Assembly: GCA_016081115.2 (NCBI GenBank)
Contig: CM071935.1
Span: 54,174,680-54,238,679, forward strand
Length of the DNA: 64,000 nucleotides
Source of the DNA: Rehmannia glutinosa
Lineage: Eukaryota; Streptophyta; Magnoliopsida; Lamiales; Orobanchaceae
Reading direction: 5' to 3'
A program made the position numbers and the translations under genes. Positions 55,601-64,000 of the stretch are shown piece after piece. A model generated the notes under the pieces. It ran no database searches. It was not told the DNA's origin and saw only the letters and a list, made by a program, of their open reading frames with translations. Positions within the stretch are counted from its first letter, which is position 1. Each line of letters starts with the position of its first letter.

Positions 55601-57423
55601 GTAGACAAATTTTCAGTTAATTTAGTTTATGGATATTTTGAGGTTATTTTATGCAGAAATTAATATTATTTGGTTTACTCTCACGTTGATTTTGATTTAT
55701 GGATGATTTCACTAAGGTAAGGTGGACCAGTTGGAAATAGACATGTTAAGATCACATTGCATGAAAATTTCATGCTACATATCCACATTATGATCTATTT
55801 CATTTTTAATTGTGATAGCATACGTGGTCATTGATGGGTCAAATTACAAGACATATAATGAAGGTCGCTTTAATCCTATGTTGGTACAATTGATGGACCA
55901 TATTTGTTACATATATATTTTGGTTATGACAACAAAGTTGAGCTCATAAAATTATTATTGCAATACATAATTATAAGGTACAAATATAGCGCTAGTGGGA
56001 GATTATGGGATCACTAATCTAACATTAGACTTATATGTCATTTAAACTCAACTCCCGAAAAAGTGGTTTTTAAATCTAAAAGATGGCAATCACTTTTCTT
56101 AGTGTTTGCGAACACTCCCTAAAAAGAATCCAATTGTTAGATTAAAAAGGATGTTTGGAAAAACTTATTTAAAAGATATTATAAAAGTCTACATCGTACA
56201 AGATACTTTTAGAAATTTATATTATTTCAAATTTTATTTTAGGATAATGTATGGAAGTATTTAATAAAACAAGATCATGAAGTTTTCAATATCAGTAATG
56301 ACAAATTTGTAATCAATTTATCAAAATTAAAAGAACTTGATGTTTTGAAAATTAGTTGGGGTACACTTAATTTTTTTTCTGGAGCATATAGCCTCTCTGA
56401 AACAAATTATTTTTTGGAATATTAGTGATTTACCAATATACATTATCAGAATTGCATGTTATTAAATAAGTATTTCAATTAGCCATATAACTCAGCTTAA
56501 TATGTTGGATCTATAATTATGATGAAAGGTATATTATGTAGATGCTTATAAGAACATTTAAGAAGTGGATCCCTAATAACATATTTACTAATGTAACATT
56601 TATATTAAAGATGTGTGCAATTTTCTTTCCTTTTTTTTTTGATTTGTATATGAGCATATTACATAAATTACTTAATTTAAAATGATCATATTTGTGTGAC
56701 TTGTATAAATTTCAATTTGTTCATGCACCTAATATTTTAGTTTACCAATGTTATTACTGACTCAAAAAATGGTTGATTCCATCTAAGGCGTTTTAGTATT
56801 CTTTTATATCTACATGGGTAACTCAAACAGAACCAAAAAAGATTTAATTCACGTAAATTGTATTGTTTTACGACGATCAGGCCATGTGAGTGTCTACGAC
56901 TTGTTGGTTCCTCCCTTGACACAAGTGTGCAAATCGCATGGCCCACCCGTGTACCACATCATTTCCTCTAACTTCGATTGTTTTCTTGGCCTGTTTAGCT
57001 AGTTTTGCACCATTTAAAACTTTTAAAACCACTAGATTCGATTTCACAATTAATTTTACTCCAATTCCTACAAATAATAAAAGAATCAAAATATCACGTT
57101 CAAAAAGCAAAACTAAACCAAATAAGCTGAATTACACATGCAAATGTAATAATTATAAGTTGAATTACACACTAAAATAAATCATTAAAACCATCTAACA
57201 GTAGCCGGCGCCTATAATGTATTTTATTTATTTATTATTTTTTTTTAAAAAACATTGGCCTATAATATAATATGGGAGAATGAAATATGTCTTTTCAAGG
57301 ACGGAAAAGAAATACATTTGGTTTAAGTTTCTTTTTGTGTTTTTAGCATTGAGATAATTTTTGGTTTGAAACATTCAATACACAATTTTTTTGAATTTTA
57401 TGTATATAAATATGGTTAAAATT
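55601..57423. other. AT-rich DNA without recognised gene
   Basis: A second PPT-like GCTAGTGGGAGATTATGGGA is at 55991-56010, so 55579-56010 may be the decayed 3' LTR or flank of the copia relic. From about 56050 to 57420 I see only AT-rich sequence with short open frames lacking any motif. Confidence 0.5.
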
Positions 57424-57896
57424 CCCACAAAGCGCTAAGTTTTACGTCTTCAGCCAGACTTCAGATTTCTAACATTACTGTCATTGAACCGTGTCGGTTG
57501 AAATCTTTGAGCCCTCATATTCTGTACCATCCATGAGACGAATGGCTTTGCACTGTTTGCTCGGATTAAGTTAAGTATCGCTTGGGAATTTGCCCTTTTG
57601 ATGTTGGCCTCCTACTGCAGTAGCAATTTTGGGCCTCTTGTGTCTCCAATGATTTCAGTTTCGCATTCAACAAAAACGATGTTAGAAACAAAGTATTAAG
57701 AAAAAAAATTATTTACAAAAATAAAAAAATATTTACAATCCCCAAAAAAAAATCGAAAATAAAAAAATATTTTACAAAAATAAAAAAAATTAAAAAAATT
57801 ATTTACAAAAAAATCGAGAATAAAAAAAATAAAAAAATTTACAAAATCTTCAATTAAGATTGAACTACTTTATACTATATCTAAGTAGAACTTTCA
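57424..57896 (-). repeat. Leader fragment of a second Asp-PBS element
   Basis: Homologous to 61112-61591 (CCCACAAA, TTTTACGTCTTCAGCCAGAC, ATCTTTGAGCCCTCATATTC and onward), including an A-rich array of ATTTACAAAAATAAAAAA units (57690-57850). It is the internal side of an element whose 5' LTR would be 57922-59367. It breaks off at CCCACAAA near 57424. Confidence 0.75.
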
Positions 57897-57915
57897 ATCC
57901 CCGGCAACGTCGCCA
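57897..57915 (-). other. Asp-tRNA-type PBS, left
   Basis: Minus strand TGGCGACGTTGCCGGGGAT, the Asp-tRNA site TGGCGCCGTTGCCGGGGA with one change, at six bases from the LTR. Confidence 0.85.
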
Positions 57916-57921
57916 AAAACT

Positions 57922-59367
57922 TGTTTGCCAATAATATTTGGATCTTACAACTGCATGTGTACATTGTAGTTTATAGGATAATGGCAAGCAAGATCATATT
58001 CCTCAGGGATTGACATCGTATTCCAATTTTATTGAAGTGACCGTGTATCAAAAGTTTATAAAAATTGAAAATAAAAAAAATAAAATAAATTTGCGAACTC
58101 CACAAGTATTTTCAACAACCATGGAAGCAACCTTAGGCACATAATCTCAACATGTTTCTTCAATATTAAATCCAATTAAAGTTTTAAAAACCAATTAATG
58201 CAATTATATGGGTTCAATTCCTAAGTTAGTCTATTCCCCCTCCCGGGTGGCACATAAACAGTAGATTAATAATAATTGTAGGTCTCCCAACTCGATAAAA
58301 CTATTATTAACTCCCAAAAAATCTAAGAATTGAATGACTCCCCACAAATAGTTGTAGGTCTCCCGACTCGATACACCCATTTATGTCTGAATTCGATTTC
58401 CGTCTTTGTTAGAACTCCTCTTCCGAATTTCACACTAACAAATATGACATGCTAATTATGGATTAGGCAAAAATCAATTAAGAATAAGCACTCGAATTCA
58501 TAAAATAGAAAACAAGTATCAATTAAGAAAATAATTAATCAAGATTTAACATGAATCCACAGTTTGGATTATGCCCTAAGATTCGAAATATTAGCCAATC
58601 ATTGATAACAAATTCATAGACAAACTTGGAATCAACATTGTAACATCATTTAAGCACAAACAAGAGATCTAGACAAAGAAAGAAAATACCTTCTTTCAGG
58701 ATGGATTCCCCTTCCAAGCCTTCGAAGCTCTTGTGCTCCCATAGATGCGAAAGGCCTTGTGGTGTTCTTCGCGACCTAGCCCTCCTCTCTCACAAGACCT
58801 TGGATCTTGTGTTCATATGTATTTGATGTGTTGTATGTGGTATGGATGTTGTAATTTTCGTGCAGCCCTTAGGTCCCTTTTATAGTTGCTTGGAGAGATC
58901 ACTAGTAGAGTTGGAGTGGGAAAAAGGACACAAAAATCCGAGACAGCGCATCACATGGCCCGACCATGTGGCTTTCACACAGTCCACTTCACACGCCCGT
59001 GTGGCTCTCACATGGTCCAGCCGTGTGACTTATTTTTGTCCCATGTTTCTTCCCAACTTCACACGGACATGTCTTTTTTCACACGGGTACTTCACACGGC
59101 CGTGTGGCCCTCACACGGCCCGACCGTGTGACATGTTTTTGTCCGATTTCTTTGTCTTTTCGATCTTCTCTTTGCACTTGTCAATCCTATCCGGACCATT
59201 CAACTGATATTTCTTCGATTAAGCTCTGTTTCCTGTAAAACGTTACTAGAATACACAGTATCATGCCCTTCTAAGGAAACCAAGTAAAACACAGTAAATA
59301 TACATGCAAGTGTATCAAATATATATCATTTTAAGCCCCTAAATGCACGTATATTTTACACACATTA
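57922..59367 (-). repeat. LTR of Asp-PBS non-coding element, left copy
   Basis: 1446 bp. Minus strand starts TAATGTGTGTAAAATATACG (TG changed to TA) and ends GGCAAACA. It has a PPT on its right (59371-59386) and a PBS on its left (57897-57915), so internal sequence flanks it on both sides. Contains the ACACGGCCGTGTG cluster at about 58960-59130. Confidence 0.8.
58960..59130. repeat. ACACGGCCGTGTG-type palindrome cluster, left LTR
   Basis: Repeated self-complementary units such as CACACGGCCGTGTGGC and CACACGGCCCGACCGTGTG, alternating with CTTCACACGGGTA. Similar clusters are at 60890-61050 and 62665-62840. Confidence 0.8.
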
Positions 59368-59370
59368 AAA

Positions 59371-59386
59371 TCCCCCAAACTTAAAG
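59371..59386 (-). other. PPT of the non-coding element
   Basis: Minus strand CTTTAAGTTTGGGGGA, three bases from the LTR, preceded by GACGAGCAATT. A second similar tract (TTTAAGTTTGGGGGG) is at 60796-60812. Confidence 0.8.
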
Positions 59387-61591
59387 AATTGCTCGTCCTA
59401 GAGCAAATTAAGAAAAATAATCTCAAGGGGTATAAAGAACACACAAGAACACTATATACATTTAATCTCATTTGACTCCATATTTAAGTAAAACATGCAA
59501 TTTGTTATCAAGAAGTCATTTTTCATAAGTTCGGTATAATTAATACTCTCTCGGGTACTTGACATCGCGACTCACAAGTAAGTAGTGTATCACTCAACTC
59601 TAAAAGTGTATGGAAATTATTTGCATTCAAAATCAATTCAATGAAAGTAGAACTACCATAGGCTTGCAAATCGTCTAACATCTCGACCACTTTTGTGTGC
59701 AAAATCTAAGAATCAAAAAGGACTTTCATTTTGTTGTAATGTAGGCTCTTTGGTAAGGATAGAGAAAATTTAGATTAAGTGACTTGACTTGAGCAAATAG
59801 AATTTAAGCGCACAGATTTGCATATCACCAACCCAATTTCAGCATAATATTCATTTTTCATTGTATTTTCTTTTTCAACTCAACTCCACCCTTATTTATC
59901 CTTTTTCATTATTAGGCCTTTTTGCCTATTTCCTTCTTCTTTAGCCTTAAGCTCTCTTTTTTTCACAATTTTCAGAATTTTTCTTTTCTTTCTTCTCCTT
60001 GTGCTCGATTTTCTCTATTTTTTCTAGAGGTTTTTCTTTCTTTTTCGAGCTTCATACATTCTTCTTACACCCAGATACTGCTCATCCCTCTTTCTTTTTC
60101 CAACTTCCTCTCTTTTTTCATAAATTTTCACCACTTCTCCCCCAAACTTGTTCATTTTCTATAAGCCAAAGAAATTTCAAGTACAAAATCATGTTTTCAA
60201 TTTTAAAGACCATTGTGGCTAACAATAAAAAGTTTTGGCTCAAAATTGGCTGACTAGGGAATCATGAGTTCATAGGTAGGCATTTTTGGCTAAGTAAGCT
60301 AAAACAAAGATGGCCTTAAATTATTTTCAAAAATTGCACACACACATGGCTTCAATGAAGATACCAGAGCAAGTTTTAGAGTTCTATCAATCATGAATGG
60401 CATACTCAAGAAAAAAATAGCTGCATAATATATAAACAGTTAAAGGCACAAAAGCTCACATGCTTATTTTTCGCAACATGCTCAAATACCCAATTCTCTT
60501 AACTACTGCCAAACAAATAATTGACATCTCCTCAACAATTCATCACATTATTCACAAAAATATGTCATCTCATAAAATCAAATGCTCGTAGTAAAACTCA
60601 TACGGAAGCTATGGGCATTTTCAAAAATCTTGATTAAAATCACACAAAAATAATTAAACGTGCTAAAGTGATAAACGTGATATAAATCAAAATAAAAATC
60701 GAAAATATATATTTTTTATGCAATTTTTTTATGCTCTACATGCAATCCTAAATGCAATGCAAAATGCAACAATAATAAATTACGCATTCTTGACAACCCC
60801 CCCAAACTTAAAATATGCTTCGTCCCAAACATATGAGGAAATCAAAAGAAAGAGTAATGCGTAAAGAGTACTTACCTGGATAGTTCACATGGCCCGTGTT
60901 CATTTCACACGGCCGGACCGTGTAGCCCTGGTCGTGGCCTCTGTTTTGCTGTTGTCTCTAGCCACACGGTCGTGTGTAGCTCATACGGCCTGCCCGTGTG
61001 GCTGGTCTCTGTGGGTCGCACGACCTGTGTGGAATTCCACACGGTCGTGTGAAGTTATTATTATTATTTTTTTAACCCCGGGGTTTCTCGCGACGCCTCT
61101 TGGGTTGCCTCCCACAAATTGCTAAGTTTTACGTCTTCAGCCAGACGTCAGATTTCTAACATCACTGTCGTTGAACCGTGTTGGTTGAAATCTTTGAGCC
61201 CTCATATTCTGTACCATCCATCAGACAAATGGCTTTGCACTGTTTTCTCGGATTAAGTTAAGTATCGCTTGGGAATTTGCCCTTTTGATGTTGGCCTCCT
61301 ACTGTAGTAGCAATTTTGGGCCACTGGTGTCTCCAATGATTTCAGTCTCGCATTCAACAAAAACGATGTTAGAAACAAAGCAATAAGAAAAAAAAATTAT
61401 TTACAAAAATAAAAAAAATATTTACAATTCCCAAAAGAAAAAAAATCAAAAATATAAAAATATTTCACAAAAATAAAAAAAATAAAAAAAATATTTACAA
61501 AAAAATCGAGAATAAAAAATAAATAAAAAAATTTACAAAATCTTCAATTAAGATTGAATTACTTATTACTATATCTAAGTAGAATCTTTCA
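59387..61591 (-). other. Interior of the non-coding element
   Basis: No gag or pol motifs in any frame. It holds a T/C-rich stretch (59860-60150), a second PPT-like tract (60796-60812), a palindrome cluster (60890-61050), the segment CCCGGGGTTTCTCGCGACG (61077-61095) with TTGGGTTGCCTCCCAC (61101-61116), and the leader with an A-rich ATTTACAAAAATAAAA array (61390-61545). Confidence 0.7.
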
Positions 61592-61610
61592 ATCCCCGGC
61601 AACGGCGCCA
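61592..61610 (-). other. Asp-tRNA-type PBS, right
   Basis: Minus strand TGGCGCCGTTGCCGGGGAT, an exact Asp-tRNA site beside the LTR at 61617. Confidence 0.9.
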
Positions 61611-61616
61611 AAAACT

Positions 61617-63075
61617 TGTTTGCCGAAAATATTTGGATCTTACAACTGCAAGTGTACATTGTAGTTTATAAGATAATTGAAAGCAAGATCATATTCCTCA
61701 GGGATTGACTACGAAACACTTAGGCTATAATAACATCGTATTCCAATTTTATTGAAGCGACCGTGTATCAAGACTTTATAAAAATCGAAAAATAAAAAAA
61801 ATAAAATAAATTTACAAACTCCACAAGTATTTTCAACAACCATGGAAGCAACCTTAGGCACATAATCTCAACATGTTTCTTCAATATTAAATCCAATTAA
61901 TGTTTTAAAAACCAATTCATGCAATTATATGGGTTCAATTCCTAAGTTAGTCTATTCCCCCTCCCGGGTGGCGCATAAACAGTAGATTAATAACAATTGT
62001 AGGTCTCCCGACTCGATAAAACTATTATTAACTCCCAAAAGATCTGTGAATTGAATGACTCTCCACAAACAGTTGTAGGTCTCCCGACTCGATACACCCA
62101 TTTATGTCTGAATTCGATTTACGTCTTTGTTAGAACTCCTCTTCTGAATTTCACACTAACAAATATGACATGGTAATTATTGATCAGATAAAAGCAATTA
62201 AGAATAAGCACTTAAATTCATAAAATACAAATCATGTATCAATTAAGAAAACAATTAATCAAGATTTAACTCCACAGTTTGGATTATGCCCTAAGATCCG
62301 AAAGATTAGCCAAGCATTGATAACAAATTCTTAGACGAACTTGGAATCAACATTGTAACATCGTTTAAGCACAGACAAGAGATCTAGACAAAGAAAGAAA
62401 ATCCCTTCTTGTGAGGATGGATTCCCCTTCCAAGTCTTCGAAGCTCTTGTGATCCCATAGATGCGAAAGGCCTTGTGGTATTCTTCGCGACCTAGCCCTC
62501 CTCTCTCAGAAGACCTTGGATCTTGTGTTCCTGTGTAATTTGATGTATTGTATGTGGTATGGATGTTGTAATTTTCGTGCAGCCCTTGGGTCCCTTTTAT
62601 AGATGCTTGGAGAGATCACTTGTAGAGTTGGTGTGGTAAAAGGACACAAAATCCAAGACAATGCATCATACGGCCTGGCCGTGTAGCCTCACATGGTCGT
62701 GTGGCTTTCACACAGCCCACTTCACACGCCCATGTGGCTCTCATACAGTCCGGCCGTGCCGCTTGTTTTCGTCCCCTGTTTCTTCCCAACTTCACACAGA
62801 CATGTCTTTTTTCACACGGGTACTTCACACGGCCGTGTGACATGTTTTTGTCCGATTTCTTCGTCTTTTCGATCTTCTCTTCGCACTTGTCAATTCTATC
62901 CAGACATTGAATTGATATTTCTTCGATTAAGCTCCATTTCCTGTAGAACAGTACAAGAATACGCAGTATCATGTCCTTCTAAGGAAACCAAGTAAAACAC
63001 ACTAAATATACATGCAAATGTATCAAATATATGTCATTTTATGCCCCTAAATGCACGTATATTTTACACGCATCA
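61617..63075 (-). repeat. LTR of Asp-PBS non-coding element, right (5') copy
   Basis: 1459 bp. Minus strand TGATGCGTGTAAAATATACG to GGCAAACA. Directly abuts the Sirevirus ORF on its right. Includes a palindrome cluster at 62665-62840. Confidence 0.85.
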
Positions 63076-64000
63076 ACTCTGCTGCTTCTCAGCTGATTTG
63101 CACAAGTCATGTCCTCTTTCCCAATACATGTCATGTTCTTGAAATAACCTTCAATTTCTAGAGTTTGAAACTCCTCTAGTGATCTTGGTTCAGATCCAAC
63201 ATCGGGCATCGTGATTTCTCTTGGCTGTTTTAGTGTTGGGGAATCCTTTAGTAATCTAGTTGGGGGGCCTTCAAACCTTGCTTTGATGTCTTTTATGCGC
63301 TCGGAGTGCTTTTCAGCTACCTTTTCGAATTCAGCTTCCATGGCCTTTCTCAACTGCTTGACTGACATTTCAGCTTTCTCTTCTACTGTCAGCTCCTTCG
63401 CTAATCTGTTGAGAATCGAGGCTGTTACTTCTCCTTGTTGTGGGATCTTAGCAAACATTATTTTCAATGGAGGTTTCTTCACAGAACTTTCTTCCCCCTT
63501 GCTTGCATCCCCTTTGCTTTCTTCCTTATCACTCCCTTGCCCTTCTTTTAATTCTTTCATAGCTTCATCTTCCCACTTTTTGACATCATCACCAAGGGGT
63601 AGAGCTAAGTTTGGGAAAATACCACTCATGAGAAAATGAAGCTTGTTGTTCGTAGAGTCATTCTTATCATGGGTCGTGGAGTGCGGTGCTCGGGACCCGA
63701 CCTCGTAGCCTTGGACTAAGTTGCCATCAGCTTCATCTCTGTCTGGAGCACCTTAACCTGATGTTCAACATTTGCCTCCATTCTTGCAATTTCAGATTTG
63801 TGCTGAAGCTTGAGCAACTCCATGTCAGACCTATGTGAATCATCCATCCTAAATATGTGGTCTCTTTGCCTCTGCTGGAACTTGAGGTTATCGGAACTCC
63901 AAATCACCATTTTCATGAATAAAGACTTAAAGTAGGTGACCTGCTCACGCCTCAAAGCCTTAACCTTTCCAACCCATTTTTGAATTTGCAGTACAGTCCC
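63076..64000 (-). pseudogene. Sirevirus post-pol ORF fragment Z (runs off window end)
   Basis: Minus strand. LRREQVTYFKSLFMKMVI and a long helix ending LQTEMKLMAT (63716-63955); MSGIFPNLALPLGDDVKKW (63629); an acidic/lysine stretch; KIPQQGEVTASILNRLAKEL with TVEEKAEMSVKQL (near 63380-63450); a helix; PDVGSEPRSLEEFQTLEIEG (near 63160-63215) and YFKNM, then a frameshift and KSAEKQQS-like sequence at the LTR insertion point. Matches A (28899-29288), E and P block by block. The C-terminal YVDP part is missing. Confidence 0.75.

Larger units (their letters stand above)
57922..63075 (-). mobile_element. Non-coding LTR element (Athila/Tat-like, LARD type)
   Basis: Two LTRs of about 1.45 kb (57922-59367, 61617-63075), an Asp-tRNA PBS inside the right LTR, and a PPT CTTTAAGTTTGGGGGA inside the left LTR. 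The 2.25-kb interior has no gag or pol reading. LTR ends, PBS type and the AAGTTTGGGGG tract resemble Athila/Tat gypsy elements. No 5-bp target duplication is found (flanks AAACT and ACTCT), consistent with later recombination. It interrupts the Sirevirus ORF Z at its right end. Confidence 0.75.

Noticed and set aside
56050..57420. Short ORFs at 56737-57180 as a host gene
   Set aside because: No motif, no consistent codon pattern, AT-rich context and overlapping frames on both strands.
57690..57850. A-rich array as a microsatellite of special interest
   Set aside because: The same array is present at 61390-61545 in the homologous leader, so it is part of the element.
60890..61050. CRISPR-like or satellite array
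   Set aside because: The palindromic units vary in length and spacing, have no unique spacers, and lie inside LTRs of a plant retroelement.
61592..61610. tRNA genes at the primer-binding sites
   Set aside because: Only 12-19 bases match tRNA 3' ends and they sit beside LTR ends; there is no cloverleaf.

Overview
The window looks like gene-poor, repeat-rich nuclear DNA of a flowering plant. I found no host gene, rRNA, tRNA or CRISPR array. Almost every base belongs to LTR retrotransposons that are truncated, nested or recombined. The plant assignment rests on plant-type Ty1/copia and Ty3/gypsy pol motifs, primer-binding sites matching plant initiator Met and Asp tRNAs, and the Sirevirus-type polypurine block next to a GGCATCATCAAAAAGGGG-like sequence. 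The species cannot be told from the sequence alone.

Layout. 1-7002: minus-strand Sirevirus-type copia element (B), with decayed gag-pol and an LTR at 5436-7002. That LTR also serves as the 3' LTR of a second minus-strand element (A) lying to its right, so A and B are a tandem pair sharing one LTR. 7003-7762 and 28899-29288: the end of A, a charged post-pol ORF, split by a 21.1-kb insertion. 7763-28898: that insertion, a complete plus-strand Sirevirus (P), with 1.56-kb LTRs, target duplication GCTCA, PBS, gag, PR, INT, RT, RNase H, a 4.6-kb post-pol ORF and PPT. 13398-20326: a Ty3/gypsy element (G) inside P, with 317-bp LTRs, target duplication AATGT and an internal 1.9-kb tandem duplication. 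29290-35345: an LTR fragment, a minus-strand second copia family (C, gag to INT only), and the 5' LTR, PBS and gag of another plus-strand Sirevirus (D). 35346-40740: the 3' LTR and post-pol ORF of a minus-strand Sirevirus (E). 40946-53904: a minus-strand Tekay/Del-like gypsy element (F) with about 4-kb LTRs, rearranged with a 1.6-kb copia relic that appears twice (44986-46559 and 53905-55488). 55600-57420: AT-rich DNA in which I recognise nothing. 57424-63075: a non-coding LTR element with an Asp-tRNA PBS and ACACGGCCGTGTG-type palindromes, again with internal sequence on both sides of one LTR. 63076-64000: another Sirevirus post-pol ORF fragment (Z).

How the parts relate. Each intact element encodes capsid (gag), protease, integrase and RT-RNase H for its own reverse transcription and integration; here all are broken by stops or frameshifts. 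Four Sirevirus copies (P, A, E, Z) keep pieces of the same post-pol protein, with matching blocks in the same order. Its function is unknown; I see coiled-coil and low-complexity segments and no convincing membrane segment. Five Sirevirus LTRs share a promoter core with an inverted repeat just upstream of the TATA box, whose arms differ between copies but stay complementary.

Caution. Within P, and in G inside it, many differences from sister copies look like CAG or CTG read as CG, CGG or CCG. This suggests residual base-calling error at methylated CHG sites, so some apparent frameshifts in P may not be real. All alignments were done by eye; no search was run.
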